The notes under the pieces were generated by a model, which was not told the origin of the DNA, made no database searches, and saw nothing but the letters and a program-made list of their open reading frames with translations. A stretch of DNA of 64,000 nt, taken from assembly GCA_002450335.1 (NCBI GenBank), contig DJZB01000063.1, positions 6,473-70,472 on the forward strand, in the 5' to 3' direction. A program made the position numbers and the translations under genes. Positions 47,675 to 58,375 of this stretch are shown piece by piece (position 1 is the first letter of the stretch; each line of letters starts with the position of its first letter). The stretch comes from Rhodobiaceae bacterium UBA6963 (lineage in GTDB: Bacteria > Pseudomonadota > Alphaproteobacteria > RS24).

Positions 47675-48616
47675 TTGGCAATACCTTATGTATTTGAAGA
47701 TGAAATTGAACATGGGGTTTGCAAACGCTTAACCCCACTCATCAGACGTGTCATTTGCGACAATCCCGGCCCTTTCACTTATACGGGAACAACAACCTTC
47801 ATTGTTGGCAATGGTGTTGTTGCTATAATTGACCCAGGTCCGAATAATGATTCACACCTAGACGCAATTATTGCGGCACTCGACCCAAGTGAAGTCGTTA
47901 GCCATATTCTGGTCACACACACGCACAGTGATCATTCTCCTTTGGCCAATGCACTTAAAGAAAGAACGGGCGCCAAGATATGTGGCTTTGCTGGTATTAA
48001 TAACGACCGCACGCGCAACAAAAGCCAGATTGATACAAAAGTCGCTATAGAAGATGCAAACTTCGTCGAAATGGAAGAGGCCATCCAGCGAGACTTCATC
48101 CCAGACATTCCACTTCTACATCAAGATATTATAAATGGGCCGGACTGGACGCTTGAAGCGATATACACGCCCGGACACATAAGCAATCATTTATGTTTTT
48201 TACTACATGAAGAAAAGACAATGTTCTCCGGTGACCATGTCATGGGCTGGGCAACCAGCGTTATCGTTCCACCGGATGGCAATATGGCAGATTATATGGA
48301 GTCTCTGGAGCGCTTATTAAGCTACGACCTTGAGTTGTTGCGCCCCACGCATGGACCGGAAATTCAAAACCCAAAAACATTTATCAAAGCCTATATTACA
48401 CATCGCCAAAATCGTGAGGAACAGATACTTGGCCAACTCGCCAAAGGAACGACACAAATTCAAGATATGATACCTGTACTATATGCAGACACCGACAAAC
48501 GGCTTTATCCTGCCGCAGCAATGTCGGTTCTTGCTCATCTCGAAGGTCTTGTGCGTACAGGTAAAGTTGTCTGTGACACCGAAATAAAATTATCTTCAAA
48601 TTTTCAATTAAAATAA
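47675..48616 (+). CDS. Metallo-beta-lactamase-fold hydrolase (LACTB2/GloB-like)
   Basis: A 313-residue protein with the zinc motif LVTHTHSDHSPLANAL near residue 80, a later histidine in YTPGHISNHLCF, the metal aspartate in FSGDHVMGW and a final histidine in RPTHGPEI. The C-terminal helical part (HRQNREEQILGQLAKG) is like that of LACTB2-type hydrolases. The start is TTG 47675, seven bases after AAGG; no ATG fits. It may cleave a thioester or lactone linked to the neighbouring CoA ligase, by inference only. Confidence 0.82.
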   Translation: MAIPYVFEDEIEHGVCKRLTPLIRRVICDNPGPFTYTGTTTFIVGNGVVAIIDPGPNNDSHLDAIIAALDPSEVVSHILVTHTHSDHSPLANALKERTGAKICGFAGINNDRTRNKSQIDTKVAIEDANFVEMEEAIQRDFIPDIPLLHQDIINGPDWTLEAIYTPGHISNHLCFLLHEEKTMFSGDHVMGWATSVIVPPDGNMADYMESLERLLSYDLELLRPTHGPEIQNPKTFIKAYITHRQNREEQILGQLAKGTTQIQDMIPVLYADTDKRLYPAAAMSVLAHLEGLVRTGKVVCDTEIKLSSNFQLK

Positions 48617-48617
48617 A

Positions 48618-50255
48618 TCAGGCATCAGCAGCCGTTGGAAGAACATAATCCTTAAACTGTTCACGTAGCGTCAGCTTTTGAATTTTTCCGGTTGCTGTAT
48701 GGGGAATTTCTTCAACGAAGACCACATCATCCGGCATCCACCATTTGGCGATTTTGCCTTCCATAAAGCCCAACACATCTTCACATGATAAATCTACATC
48801 TTCTTTTTTAATCACAATAAGAATGGGTCGTTCATCCCATTTCGGGTGCGCCACACCAATCACGGCGGCTTCAACAATGTCGGGATGACCAACGGCAATA
48901 TTTTCAAGCTCAATGGAAGAAATCCATTCACCCCCGGATTTCACAACATCTTTGGAGCGATCGGTAATTTGCATGAAGCCGTCAGCATCAAGGGTTGCGA
49001 CATCGCCAGTATCAAAGAATCCGTCTGCATCTAGAACATCACCACCATCTCCCTTCATATAGCTTTCAATTATAAAGGGCCCTTTGACTTTTAAAATCCC
49101 GAAGGTTTTGCCGTCGCGAGGTAATTCATTACCATCATCGTCAGTAATTTTCATTTGAACAAGAAAGGGGGGACGCCCCTGCTTCACCTTCATGTCCACA
49201 CGTTCATCAAAGGAAAGAGTTTGCATTTTCCCTGTCAAAACACCCATCGTCCCTAAAGGGGATAATTCAGTCATGCCCCAGGCGTGGTTAACCTCTACAT
49301 CATAATCTTTTTCAAATTTCTCAATCATCATGCGCGGGGCTGCTGAGCCACCAATCACGACAGAGTCCAGATAAGGTAATTTTAGTTTTTGATCCTCAAG
49401 ATGTTGCAACAACATAAGCCAGACGGTTGGCACAGCAGCAGTAAAACTTACCTGTTCAGTATCAAGAAGCTCAAATATGCTAGCCCCATCCATTTGCGGC
49501 CCGGGATTAACCATAGCCGCGCCAACCATAGGGCAAGTAAAAACCAGCCCCCAAGCATTGGCATGGAACATAGGGACAACCGGCATCACAACGGATTTAC
49601 TCCCAAGTCCCATCACATCTTTGCTCACAGCAATCAAAGAATGTAGAACATTGGAACGATGGGAGTAAATGACCCCTTTAGGGTTTCCTGTAGTACCAGA
49701 GGTGTAACAAATGCCGCAGGCATCATTTTCATCAACCTGCACCCAACTGAAATCACCATCTTGGGCGCCGATAAGTGTTTCATAACAATGAGCATTATCC
49801 AGCGACGTTTGGGGCATTTCATCTTCATCACAATAAATAATGAAGCCTTTGACAGTATCAAGCTTGTCCTGAAGAGCCTCAAGAATAGGTACAAATGTCA
49901 GATCGACAAAAATGTACTTATCTTCAGCATGATTAATTATATAAATAAGTTGGTCGGCAAATAGTCGTGGATTGAGAGTATGGTAAACGGCACCTATGCC
50001 GGTGATTGCGTACCAGCTTTCAAAATGCCTATGATTATTCCAAGCCAATGTAGCAACAACATCACCCTTACCCATCCCAAGCGATTGAAGCGCCTGAGAC
50101 ATTTTTCTGGCTCTCAAATGTGCCTCAGAATAGGTTTCCCTATGGATTTTGCCACCCACTAATCGTGAGACAATCTCAATATCTGAATGATAAATATTTG
50201 CATGATCAAGAATATCGTTAACCAGCAATGCCGATGTCTGCATTCTTCCAAGCAT
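48618..50255 (-). CDS. Long-chain fatty-acid-CoA ligase-like AMP-forming synthetase
   Basis: A 545-residue adenylate-forming enzyme. The P-loop [20 protein letters not shown], the [13 protein letters not shown] motif, the hinge [22 protein letters not shown] and the C-terminal lysine in [13 protein letters not shown] are present. Sequence is of the medium/long-chain FadD or AlkK type. It differs clearly from the ligase encoded at 10085-11794, so the organism has at least two. ATG 50255 follows a GGGGGAAA ribosome site. Confidence 0.88.
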   Translation of the reverse strand: MLGRMQTSALLVNDILDHANIYHSDIEIVSRLVGGKIHRETYSEAHLRARKMSQALQSLGMGKGDVVATLAWNNHRHFESWYAITGIGAVYHTLNPRLFADQLIYIINHAEDKYIFVDLTFVPILEALQDKLDTVKGFIIYCDEDEMPQTSLDNAHCYETLIGAQDGDFSWVQVDENDACGICYTSGTTGNPKGVIYSHRSNVLHSLIAVSKDVMGLGSKSVVMPVVPMFHANAWGLVFTCPMVGAAMVNPGPQMDGASIFELLDTEQVSFTAAVPTVWLMLLQHLEDQKLKLPYLDSVVIGGSAAPRMMIEKFEKDYDVEVNHAWGMTELSPLGTMGVLTGKMQTLSFDERVDMKVKQGRPPFLVQMKITDDDGNELPRDGKTFGILKVKGPFIIESYMKGDGGDVLDADGFFDTGDVATLDADGFMQITDRSKDVVKSGGEWISSIELENIAVGHPDIVEAAVIGVAHPKWDERPILIVIKKEDVDLSCEDVLGFMEGKIAKWWMPDDVVFVEEIPHTATGKIQKLTLREQFKDYVLPTAADA

Positions 50256-50392
50256 GTTTCCCCCACTAACCTATCTTGATTTTTTTAGGACTTCATAATG
50301 ACTGTAAACAGACGCATAAAGAAAACTTAAGATAGACGTACTGGCGGTGTAATTCAATAACAACCAAGTCAAAAGAGTGGAAGATATTAACC

Positions 50393-50992
50393 TTAAGGAA
50401 ACAATCTGGTTGTCTGCCAGTCAGACGTATCATTTGAACGACGATAGACAATTCTATCATGCAGTCTGAAGTCACCATCCTGCCAAAATTCTATTTCTTG
50501 TGGTTTAATCAACCAGCCGGACCAATGCGTCGGACGAGGCACTTTTTGGTCAGCAAACTTTTCCTCAAACTCCTTAACGCGCGCCTCCAGCGTTTCTCTA
50601 TCTGACAGCGGAGTAGATTGCTTTGATGCCCAAGCACCAATCTGACTACCTCTTGAACGTGATGCATAATACTGATCTGCATCCTCATCACAAACTTGTT
50701 CAACCTTTCCTCTTACCCGCACCTGACGGTTTAGTGATTTCCAGTGAAAACATAAAGCAGCCTTATGAGAAGAAGAAAGCTCATTGCTCTTTGCACTCTC
50801 CAAATTGGTGTAAAATACAAACCCATCATCATTGACGCCTTTAAGAAGCACGACCCGAACATTTGGCATACCAATGTCGTCCACTGTAGCGACGGACATG
50901 GCATTGGGATCATTCATCTCTGTTTTTTCAGCTTCAGATAACCAAGCTACAAATGCAGTAATAGGATTGTCTGGTGGAGATTGAAAATTCAT
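50393..50992 (-). CDS. pdxH: Pyridoxamine 5'-phosphate oxidase
   Basis: A 199-residue FMN enzyme that makes pyridoxal 5'-phosphate from pyridoxine or pyridoxamine phosphate. FMN and substrate segments MSVATVDDIGMPNVRVVLLKG, FVFYTNLESAKSNEL, and the C-terminal WSGWLIKPQEIEFWQ with RLHDRIVYRR are conserved. It is divergent from the 17-kDa-antigen-like gene, with 105 bases between. Confidence 0.95.
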   Translation of the reverse strand: MNFQSPPDNPITAFVAWLSEAEKTEMNDPNAMSVATVDDIGMPNVRVVLLKGVNDDGFVFYTNLESAKSNELSSSHKAALCFHWKSLNRQVRVRGKVEQVCDEDADQYYASRSRGSQIGAWASKQSTPLSDRETLEARVKEFEEKFADQKVPRPTHWSGWLIKPQEIEFWQDGDFRLHDRIVYRRSNDTSDWQTTRLFP

Positions 50993-51097
50993 GGATACCT
51001 TTCGAATATTTCATTTTTAAAATAGACTGATTTTTCTTATATTCAAAACTGGAACGAAATGAACCATAAACATTAAAAAGATAAGGGAGTTACGACT

Positions 51098-51580
51098 TTG
51101 TTTTCAATAAAAACCCCAGTGATTTGGTCAACTGTTATTGCGTTTTCATTAATTCAAGCTGGCTGTGCTGAAAATCCGAACAGACAGCAAGAAATAGGTG
51201 CTGTGACTGGCTTATTGCTGGGAGGCCTTGTTGGCTCACAAATAGGCGACGGAAAAGGCAGAAACGCAGCAATTGTCGCAGGTGCGCTGTTGGGCACTCT
51301 TGCAGGTAGCGAGATCGGTCGTCGCCTTGATGAGGCCGACAGAATGAAAATGGGCATGGCGACATCAGATGCGTTGAATAATAATAAAATTGGCACATCC
51401 AGTCGCTGGCAGAGCGATCGCTCAGATATTGCCGGCGCTGTTACACCTACCCGCGATTATACCGATGAAAACGGGAATTATTGCCGCGAAATCAAGCAAA
51501 CAGTCGTAATTGGGGGCGAAACCCAACAAGAGACAGGCCAAGCCTGCCGCGAAAAAGACGGGTCTTGGTCATTAAGCTGA
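51098..51580 (+). CDS. Glycine-zipper lipoprotein, rickettsial 17-kDa surface antigen-like
   Basis: A 160-residue outer-membrane-type lipoprotein. The signal ends near IQAGC at Cys23, an approximate lipobox. Two glycine-zipper helices follow (GAVTGLLLGGLVGSQIGDG and AAIVAGALLGTLAGSEIG). The C-terminal domain with NYCREIKQTVVIGGETQQE is shared with the 17-kDa antigen family. The start is TTG 51098, with AAGGGAG about nine bases upstream; no suitable ATG exists. Role unknown, probably envelope structure. Confidence 0.82.
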   Translation: MFSIKTPVIWSTVIAFSLIQAGCAENPNRQQEIGAVTGLLLGGLVGSQIGDGKGRNAAIVAGALLGTLAGSEIGRRLDEADRMKMGMATSDALNNNKIGTSSRWQSDRSDIAGAVTPTRDYTDENGNYCREIKQTVVIGGETQQETGQACREKDGSWSLS

Positions 51581-51665
51581 CCCAAAAGACTTAAAAAAAC
51601 CTGTATATTTCCTTTTCTTGGTTTATGAGGGGGGGCAATCCACCCTATAATGATTGAGTCGTTCA

Positions 51666-51694
51666 TTGCATCGTCTTGGTAACACTCTTTTAAA
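51666..51694 (+). promoter_or_regulatory. Possible promoter of fabI
   Basis: TTGCAT (51666-51671) and TTTAAA (51689-51694) are spaced by 17 bases, 43 bases before the fabI ATG. A second candidate -10, TATAAT, lies near 51645-51650 without a good -35. Confidence 0.35.
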
Positions 51695-51737
51695 TGGGTG
51701 TCTTAATATGCGTGAAGCTGAAAAAAGGAAAACTAAA

Positions 51738-52559
51738 ATGTCGGGTATGATGCAAGGTAAACGCGGTCTCATAATGGGCGTGGCTAACAAAAACTCAATC
51801 GCTTGGGGCATTGCCCGCGCCTGTGCCGATGCGGGAGCGGAACTCGCTTTCACTTATCAGGGCGAAGCGCTTGAAAAGCGAGTGTTCCCTCTAGCTGAGT
51901 CAGTAGGCGCAAATATTGTTGAACCCTGCGATGTAACTGACGAAGCTAGCCTTTCAGCACTATTTGAGAAGCTTAAAACAGAATGGGGCCATCTGGATTT
52001 TGTTGTTCATGCTATTGCCTTTGCCGGTAAAGAAGAATTGATGGGTCGTTATGTCGACACTTCTTCAAAAGCATTTGATATGGCTCTGAATATCTCGTGC
52101 TATTCCTTCACGGCAGTTTGCCGTCATGCCGAGCCACTAATGTCGGATGGAGGGTCTTTGCTCACCCTATCTTATTACGGTGCAGAGAAAGTCATCCCTC
52201 ATTATAATGTTATGGGCGTTGCCAAAGCGGCGCTCGAAGCAAGCGTTCGTTACCTTGCCACAGATTTGGGTCCCGAGGGTTTGCGTGTAAATGGCATTTC
52301 TGCAGGCCCAATCCGCACTCTTGCCGCTGCAGGGATTGGTGATTTCAAGGAAATGCTTAAATGGAATGAAGCAAATGCGCCATTACGCCAAAATGTGACA
52401 CAAGAACAAGTTGGTCAATCAGCTCTGTATCTCTTATCTGATATGGGTTCAGGTGTTACAGGTGAAATTCATTATGTGGATTGTGGCTATAATACAATTG
52501 GTTTGGCTGCATTTGAAAACCTTAAGGATAAAAAACCAGCAATATCTGAGCCTGAATAA
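51738..52559 (+). CDS. fabI: Enoyl-[acyl-carrier-protein] reductase (NADH)
   Basis: About 273 residues. FabI reduces enoyl-ACP in the last step of fatty acid elongation. It has the N-terminal GVANKNSIAWGIARA cofactor loop and the active-site tyrosines in SYYGAEKVIPHYNVMGVAKA, where Tyr-x6-Lys is the catalytic pair. RVNGISAGPIRTLAAAGI is the substrate loop. Several upstream in-frame ATGs exist; 51738 is chosen because AAGGA precedes it by eight bases and the protein then matches the family. It probably shares an operon with aroC and thiE. Confidence 0.95.
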   Translation: MSGMMQGKRGLIMGVANKNSIAWGIARACADAGAELAFTYQGEALEKRVFPLAESVGANIVEPCDVTDEASLSALFEKLKTEWGHLDFVVHAIAFAGKEELMGRYVDTSSKAFDMALNISCYSFTAVCRHAEPLMSDGGSLLTLSYYGAEKVIPHYNVMGVAKAALEASVRYLATDLGPEGLRVNGISAGPIRTLAAAGIGDFKEMLKWNEANAPLRQNVTQEQVGQSALYLLSDMGSGVTGEIHYVDCGYNTIGLAAFENLKDKKPAISEPE

Positions 52560-52612
52560 AAGTCAGAAACTGATGCGCTTAAAACCTTTTTTGAAACTCG
52601 AAACAGAAATAA

Positions 52613-53707
52613 ATGTCACATAATTCATTTGGTCATCTTTTTAAATTTACAAGCTGGGGCGAGAGTCATGGTCCTGCGATTGGCTGTGTAGTCGACGGAA
52701 CGCCCGCGCGCATTCCTTTGCTTGAGAGAGATATCCAGCATTTTCTGGATCGGCGTAAGCCGGGGCAAAATCGTTTCACCACGCAACGACAAGAACCGGA
52801 TGAAGTCAAAATCTTGTCAGGCGTTTTTGAAGACCCGGAAACCGGTGAACAGGTGACGACGGGTACACCAATTTCATTACACATTGAAAACACAGACCAA
52901 CGATCAAAAGATTATTCAGATATAAAAGATAGCTACCGACCCGGTCATGCAGACTTCACCTATACCGAGAAATACGGCATTCGGGACTATAGAGGCGGCG
53001 GTCGACAATCAGCTCGCGAAACGGCAACACGCGTTGCCGCTGGTGCGATTGCGCGCAAAATTTTACCTGATGTCACTATTGTCGGGTCGCTGGTTCAAAT
53101 GGGACCGCATGCGATTAACCGGAATAATTGGGATGATGCAGAAATTGATAATAACCCCTTCTGGTGTCCTGACAAAGAAGCTGCCACAATGTGGGAGGAC
53201 TATCTTGACGATGTACGCAAAGCCGGATCATCCTGCGGTGCAATTATTGAAGTCACCGCTAAAAATGTGCCTGTCGGCCTTGGCGCTCCAATCTATGGTA
53301 AGCTGGATGCTGACCTGGCAAGTGCTATGATGAGCATCAATGCCGTTAAAGGGGTTGAAATCGGAGAGGGGTTTGCAGCCGCTGCTTTGTCCGGTGAAAT
53401 GAATGCCGATGAAATGTCAGCGTCCAAAAGTGATCAAAATTCGCCAGAATTTTCAAGTAATCATGCCGGAGGGATTCTAGGCGGCATCTCAACCGGTCAA
53501 GACATAACATTACGGTTTGCAGTCAAACCGACCTCATCTATTTTGACACCGCGCAAAACCATTACTTCATCCGGTGAAGAAACTGAAATCATTACAAAAG
53601 GGCGCCATGACCCTTGTGTTGGCATCCGCGCTGTACCTGTTGGTGAGGCGATGATGGCTATAGTTCTTGCTGACCATTTTCTCAGAAACCGTGGACAAAA
53701 CGGATAG
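52613..53707 (+). CDS. aroC: Chorismate synthase
   Basis: A 364-residue FMN-dependent enzyme that converts EPSP to chorismate, the last shikimate step. Signatures are [18 protein letters not shown] at the N-terminus, [19 protein letters not shown] with [19 protein letters not shown], and [34 protein letters not shown] near the end. It starts 53 bases after fabI and is followed by thiE after eight bases. Confidence 0.97.
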   Translation: MSHNSFGHLFKFTSWGESHGPAIGCVVDGTPARIPLLERDIQHFLDRRKPGQNRFTTQRQEPDEVKILSGVFEDPETGEQVTTGTPISLHIENTDQRSKDYSDIKDSYRPGHADFTYTEKYGIRDYRGGGRQSARETATRVAAGAIARKILPDVTIVGSLVQMGPHAINRNNWDDAEIDNNPFWCPDKEAATMWEDYLDDVRKAGSSCGAIIEVTAKNVPVGLGAPIYGKLDADLASAMMSINAVKGVEIGEGFAAAALSGEMNADEMSASKSDQNSPEFSSNHAGGILGGISTGQDITLRFAVKPTSSILTPRKTITSSGEETEIITKGRHDPCVGIRAVPVGEAMMAIVLADHFLRNRGQNG

Positions 53708-53715
53708 AGTTTTAC

Positions 53716-54363
53716 ATGCAATGTCATTTGTATTTGATTACGCCGCCCGCTTTAGATTTAGAGAGTTTTCCCGACCTATTAGATAAAACGCTAGCTGCCG
53801 GAGATGTCGCTTGTCTGCAGTTACGCTTAAAGCAATCTGACGAGACACCCGTCGCTGACGGTCTCATTCTTCAAGCGGCAGAAAAACTTCTTCCAATTGC
53901 TCATAAGCATGATGTGAGTTTGCTAATCAATGACCGCGCAGACCTAGCCCTTACAGTTGGCGCAGATGGTGTGCATATAGGCCAAGACGACACGCCTTAT
54001 GCAGAAGCACGACAAACACTTGGTCAAGATGCAATTATTGGCGTAACCTGCCACGACAGCCGTCACCTTGCTATGCTTGCAGGTGAGGAAGGCGCCGATT
54101 ATATAGCCTTTGGTGCTTTTTTTCCGACATCCACCAAAACGCCCTCCACTCAAGCCACCCCGGACTTGCTGACATGGTGGCAGGAAACAACGGAGCTGCC
54201 TTGTGTTGCCATTGGCGGCATCACGACTGAAAATGCGCCCATACTGATAAAAGCGGGCGCAGACTTTCTCGCTGTTTCCGGGGGCGTTTGGGGCTACACT
54301 CATGGACCGGAAGAAGCTGTAAAATCGTTCAACGCGCTTTTTCTTTCCTCAGATGAAAGCTAG
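53716..54363 (+). CDS. thiE: Thiamine-phosphate synthase-like protein
   Basis: A 215-residue TIM barrel. Conserved parts are LQLRLKQSDETP, LLINDRADLALTVGADGVHIGQDD, IGVTCHDSRHLAMLAGEEGADYI and FGAFFPTSTK. It would join hydroxymethylpyrimidine diphosphate to thiazole phosphate. The classic GxSxH appears as GVTCHDS, a common alphaproteobacterial variant of the second ThiE or TenI-like copy, so a TenI-like role is the main alternative. It is eight bases downstream of aroC. Confidence 0.8.
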   Translation: MQCHLYLITPPALDLESFPDLLDKTLAAGDVACLQLRLKQSDETPVADGLILQAAEKLLPIAHKHDVSLLINDRADLALTVGADGVHIGQDDTPYAEARQTLGQDAIIGVTCHDSRHLAMLAGEEGADYIAFGAFFPTSTKTPSTQATPDLLTWWQETTELPCVAIGGITTENAPILIKAGADFLAVSGGVWGYTHGPEEAVKSFNALFLSSDES

Positions 54364-54439
54364 GCTTTTTTTTAGAAACTGAAAGTGTTATCAGTGCGAC
54401 ACGACTGATCCTAATATGGTCAGTTCTTGAGGAGCTAAC

Positions 54440-55003
54440 ATGAAAATCAATGGCAATGAAATCCGTCCAGGCAATGTTATCCAACATAATGGAGAACTAT
54501 GGGTAGCAGTCAAACTGCAACATGTTAAGCCCGGCAAAGGCGGAGCATTTGCTCAAGTCGAGCTTAAGAACCTTCTCAACGGATCAAAACTAAATGAAAG
54601 ATTCCGCTCCGCTGATAAAATTGAGCGCGTACGACTGGAACAAAGAGATTATCAATTTCTGTATGAAGCCGACAATGCGCTAACTTTCATGGACACAGAA
54701 ACTTATGACCAAATTGAATTACAAACTGAGTTTGTCGGAGAACGAGCTGCTTTCTTGCAAGATGGCATGATGGTGGTTGTCGAGATTCATGAGGGCAAGC
54801 CAATTGGAGTTCGGCTCCCCGATCAAGTAACTCTGGAAATTTCTGAAACTGAACCTGTTGTAAAGGGTCAGACAGCGGCGTCATCCAACAAACCTGCCAT
54901 ACTTGAAAATGGGGTAAGGGTTATGGTACCGCCATTTGTAGAAGCCGGTGACAAAATTGTTGTTGAAACAAATGAAGTCGTTTACCTGAAGCGTGCTGAT
55001 TAG
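54440..55003 (+). CDS. efp: Translation elongation factor P
   Basis: A 187-residue three-domain protein that rescues ribosomes stalled at polyproline. The tip loop KPGKGGAF carries the lysine (about residue 34) modified by beta-lysylation in many bacteria. The later segments [17 protein letters not shown] and [22 protein letters not shown] are conserved. GAGGAGC precedes the ATG. It is followed without a gap by suhB. Confidence 0.96.
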   Translation: MKINGNEIRPGNVIQHNGELWVAVKLQHVKPGKGGAFAQVELKNLLNGSKLNERFRSADKIERVRLEQRDYQFLYEADNALTFMDTETYDQIELQTEFVGERAAFLQDGMMVVVEIHEGKPIGVRLPDQVTLEISETEPVVKGQTAASSNKPAILENGVRVMVPPFVEAGDKIVVETNEVVYLKRAD

Positions 55004-55789
55004 ATGCCGGCTACCTCCCCCACACTGAATGTTATGATGCTTGCAGCCCGCAAGGCTGCTAGAGATTTACGCCGTGATTTTGGAGAGGTTGAAAATCTTC
55101 AAGTCTCAAAAAAAGGACCAGGAGATTTTGTATCCAATGCCGATTTGAAAGCAGAAAAAACAATTTTTGAAGAGCTTTCGCATGCTAGGCCCGGCTATGG
55201 CTTCATCATGGAAGAAAGTGGTGTTCATGAGGGCAAAGACAAAACCCATAATTGGATTGTCGACCCGCTGGACGGCACAAGCAATTTTCTCCACGGTATC
55301 CCACATTTTGCTACATCTATCGCCTTAGAACGAGAAGGTCAGCTCGTTGCTGGCGTTGTCTATAATCCTGTCACTGATGAAATGTATTATGCCGAAAAAG
55401 GCACGGGCGCTTACTTTAATGATAAGCGTATGCGGGTAGCAGGACGCACCCACCTTTCTGATGCCGTATTTGCCTGTGGCATTCCTCATGGTGAGCGCGC
55501 CGGTCAGGATGCTTTTGCAAATGAAATTAAGACCCTACTCCCCAAAGTAGCAGGTGTTCGGCGCTTTGGAGCTGCCGCGTTGGATTTAGCCTATGTCGCC
55601 GCAGGGCGCGTTGACGGTTTTTGGGAGCGTGGACTTTCATCATGGGATATGGCAGCAGGTGTTGTGCTTGTAAGAGAAGCCGGCGGTATAGTGACTGACC
55701 TCAAAAATGCTTCGAACTTCCTCGAAACCGGCGACATCATCGCCGCAAATGACACTCTGCATGATAGGCTGCTTCCTGAACTAGGATAG
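55004..55789 (+). CDS. suhB: Inositol-1-monophosphatase family protein
   Basis: A 261-residue magnesium-dependent phosphatase. Metal-binding motifs are the glutamates in FIMEESGVHEG, WIVDPLDGTSNFLHGIPHF near residue 84, and WDMAAGVVLVREAGG near 215. In proteobacteria SuhB also acts in rRNA antitermination and ribosome maturation. It starts immediately after the efp stop and its end faces the ABC exporter gene 14 bases away. Confidence 0.92.
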   Translation: MPATSPTLNVMMLAARKAARDLRRDFGEVENLQVSKKGPGDFVSNADLKAEKTIFEELSHARPGYGFIMEESGVHEGKDKTHNWIVDPLDGTSNFLHGIPHFATSIALEREGQLVAGVVYNPVTDEMYYAEKGTGAYFNDKRMRVAGRTHLSDAVFACGIPHGERAGQDAFANEIKTLLPKVAGVRRFGAAALDLAYVAAGRVDGFWERGLSSWDMAAGVVLVREAGGIVTDLKNASNFLETGDIIAANDTLHDRLLPELG

Positions 55790-55803
55790 TTTGCTTCTCA
55801 GAT

Positions 55804-57627
55804 TTATATGACCTGAAGATTTCCTTTACCTTCCCCAAATTGCAGATTGGCAAGTCTTTGGTAAAGGCCTTCCTGTTCGAGCAATTGCGCGTGTGTCCCT
55901 GTCGCGATGACCTTGCCACCATCCATCACTATAATCCGGTCAGCTTTGAGAACAGTAGCAAGACGGTGAGCAATCACAAGTGTGGTACGCCCCTCCATTA
56001 AGCGTTCCAATGCCGTCTGAACAACTTTTTCACTTTCAGCATCCAGCGCCGAAGTTGCTTCATCCAATAATAGTAGCGGTGCATTCCTTAAAATAGCGCG
56101 GGCAATGGCAATCCGCTGGCGCTGGCCACCACTAAGCGTTACCCCGCGTTCGCCAAGCTTCGTGTCATAGCCTTCAGGCAATTGTCTGACAAATTCATCT
56201 GCCAACGCTTTATCAGCCGCGGCATATACTTCATTGGCCGTAGCTGAGGGACGTCCAAACAGAATATTTTGATAAACAGTGTCAGCAAAAATTACGGTCT
56301 CCTGCGGGACAATGGAAATCTGCTGGCGAATATCTAATGGATCAGCTTGCTGAAGGTTTACATCATCAAGTCCAACAAAGCCTGTTGACGGGTCATAGAA
56401 ACGCATAAGAAGCTGAAAAACAGTACTTTTACCTGCTCCTGAGGGCCCGACCAAAGCTACTGTTTCCCCGGGCGACACGGAGAATGAAAACCCGTCTAAG
56501 GCAGCAATTTGTGGGCGCGTCGGGTAATGAAAAGTCACATCTTTAAAGTCAACATGGCCATTAACACGTGCCGGCATATTGACCGGATTTTGAGGTGCTT
56601 TGATTTGAGGCTCTACCTCAAGAATTTCAACCAGACGTTCGGTAGCGCCTGCAGCGAGTTGAATATCTCCCCAAACCTCAGAAAGAGCTGCAATCGCTGT
56701 CGAACATAAAATTGCATAAATGATAAACTGTCCGAGCGTGCCGCTGGTCATATCTCCCATTACGACCTTTTGAGCGCCGAGCCATAAAATCCCCACGACA
56801 CCGGCAAATACCAGCGTAAATGCAAGCGCCGTCAATAAAGATCGCGCCATGACCCGCATCTTCGCCGTGGCAAAAGAATTTTCAACAATCTCTGAAAATT
56901 TGCGTCGATCTTCTTCCTCATGCGTAAATGCTTGTACGACTTGAATGGACTGAATTGTTTCTGATGCCATCGCGCTGGTGTCTGCAATTCTGTCCTGACT
57001 GGCACGAGATAATCGGCGCACCATCCGCCCAAATAAAATCATGGGTACAATTATCATCGGCAAAATCAGAACCGCGAGACTGCTCAGAGACAGGCTGGTG
57101 ATGCTCAACATAACTGCAGCACCGATGAACATAAAAATATTTCTTAAGGCGATTGAAGCAGAGGAGCCTACGACGGTTTTAATCAATGTTGTATCAGCGG
57201 TAAGCCGGGACAACACCTCTCCGGTTTTTGTTACTTCAAAAAAGGAAGGGCTAAGCTTTGTAATATGTGTATAAACCGCCAGACGTAAGTCGGAGGTTAC
57301 ACGTTCCCCCAACCATGAAACAAAATAAAATCGTGAAGCACTTGCAATGCCAATCACCACCGCGACAGCCATCATGGCCTTGAAATAAATATCCACTGCC
57401 GCAGCGTCTGTACCTGAAAAGCCGTTATCAATGACATAACGCACCGCCACTGGAAGCGTTAGGGTTGACGCTGCCGCGAGCACCAGTGAAACAAAAGCTC
57501 CAAATACCCGCCATGGATATTGCAGTATAAATGGCATAAGAGCTTTAAGCGGCTGGACGTTTTTGGATTTCTGCCTCCGGCGCGCCTGCTCTTCTAATTT
57601 TTCTGCTGGATGAACACTGTCTGACAT
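55804..57627 (-). CDS. ABC exporter, fused permease-ATPase (MsbA-like)
   Basis: A 607-residue half-transporter: six membrane helices in the first 330 residues, then an ATPase with Walker [14 protein letters not shown], signature [16 protein letters not shown], Walker [13 protein letters not shown] and the switch His of VIAHRLATV. It is of the ABCB/MsbA type and acts as a homodimer. Lipid A flipping or drug and lipid export are possible; substrate is not shown by context. It is divergent from rpmE. Confidence 0.9.
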   Translation of the reverse strand: MSDSVHPAEKLEEQARRRQKSKNVQPLKALMPFILQYPWRVFGAFVSLVLAAASTLTLPVAVRYVIDNGFSGTDAAAVDIYFKAMMAVAVVIGIASASRFYFVSWLGERVTSDLRLAVYTHITKLSPSFFEVTKTGEVLSRLTADTTLIKTVVGSSASIALRNIFMFIGAAVMLSITSLSLSSLAVLILPMIIVPMILFGRMVRRLSRASQDRIADTSAMASETIQSIQVVQAFTHEEEDRRKFSEIVENSFATAKMRVMARSLLTALAFTLVFAGVVGILWLGAQKVVMGDMTSGTLGQFIIYAILCSTAIAALSEVWGDIQLAAGATERLVEILEVEPQIKAPQNPVNMPARVNGHVDFKDVTFHYPTRPQIAALDGFSFSVSPGETVALVGPSGAGKSTVFQLLMRFYDPSTGFVGLDDVNLQQADPLDIRQQISIVPQETVIFADTVYQNILFGRPSATANEVYAAADKALADEFVRQLPEGYDTKLGERGVTLSGGQRQRIAIARAILRNAPLLLLDEATSALDAESEKVVQTALERLMEGRTTLVIAHRLATVLKADRIIVMDGGKVIATGTHAQLLEQEGLYQRLANLQFGEGKGNLQVI

Positions 57628-57715
57628 TAATAATCCTTACGGAAGATATATAATATTTTGTTCGTTATGAAACAATTTGAAGTTTGAAAAAACTGTTTTA
57701 TTCAATCTCCAACGC

Positions 57716-57744
57716 TTGCATAGACCGCATCTAATCGGTATAAG
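57716..57744 (+). promoter_or_regulatory. Sigma-70-type promoter of rpmE
   Basis: TTGCAT (57716-57721) and TATAAG (57739-57744) are spaced by 17 bases. The predicted start is near 57751, 26 bases before the rpmE ATG. Confidence 0.65.
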
Positions 57745-57776
57745 GCAACATAAATTACGAGACGATTGGTTAAGTT

Positions 57777-58001
57777 ATGAAAAAAGATATTCATCCAGAC
57801 TATCACATGATTAAAGTTGTGATGACAGACGGTTCCACTTTTCAGACACGCTCAACATATGGTTCTGAGGGTGATACGTTGACTTTGGATATTGATCCAT
57901 CGACACATCCTGCATGGACAGCTGGTTCAACCCAGATTGTTGACCGTGCCGGTCGTGTGAGCCGCTTTAACAAAAAATTCGACAGCTTTCTGGGCGAATA
58001 A
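57777..58001 (+). CDS. rpmE: Ribosomal protein bL31
   Basis: A 74-residue protein of the 50S subunit, beginning [20 protein letters not shown], with [27 protein letters not shown] at the end. It lacks the CxxC zinc motif of zinc-binding L31, so it is the cysteine-free form usual in alphaproteobacteria. A terminator hairpin lies 27 bases after the stop. Confidence 0.96.
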   Translation: MKKDIHPDYHMIKVVMTDGSTFQTRSTYGSEGDTLTLDIDPSTHPAWTAGSTQIVDRAGRVSRFNKKFDSFLGE

Positions 58002-58019
58002 AGCATTACCTTTTATTCT

Positions 58020-58208
58020 CTAAGCTTTAAAAAGGGCTTCTGCTTCTGCGCGGGAGCCCTTTTTGCTTTCCAAAACAGCTTTGACGCGTTCAATTTCAGT
58101 TTTGAGCACAGAAATTCTTTCTTCGAGCTCCTCTAACCCTAAAAGCTCTAAATCCTCAGTGACCAGAGCAGAAAGAGTATCGCTTTTTGGTACAATTTCT
58201 TCTTCCAT
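58020..58208 (-). CDS. DUF1192 family small protein
   Basis: A 62-residue acidic protein of the form LGLEELEERISVLKTEIERV followed by KAVLESKKGSRAEAEALFK, a short coiled coil. This matches DUF1192, a small alphaproteobacterial family of unknown function often found near trcR and rpmE. Its 3' end contains the rpmE terminator. Confidence 0.8.
   Translation of the reverse strand: MEEEIVPKSDTLSALVTEDLELLGLEELEERISVLKTEIERVKAVLESKKGSRAEAEALFKA
58029..58064. terminator. Intrinsic terminator of rpmE inside the end of the DUF1192 gene
   Basis: AAAAAGGGCT (58029-58038) and AGCCCTTTTT (58055-58064) form a perfect 10-bp stem over a 16-base loop, ending in a U-tract on the plus strand. On the minus strand it lies within the last codons of the DUF1192 gene, so the same bases both code and terminate. 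Confidence 0.75.
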
Positions 58209-58375
58209 TACAAGCTAACCCTATCATTTGATTGAATAATCTGGCAAGACACCAAACATGAACAACAAATGCATAAATTTCTTTTCTGAAATCTTAAACT
58301 GTCCTATAAAGACGCATTCCTAACTTTGTGGATATTTTATCTTTGGAGCCCACCGGTTCTAAAAAAGGAGCAAAT

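Noticed and set aside
50293..50478. Minus-strand 61-codon frame upstream of the CoA ligase gene
   Set aside because: It overlaps the end of pdxH in another frame, lacks a ribosome site and shows no domain.
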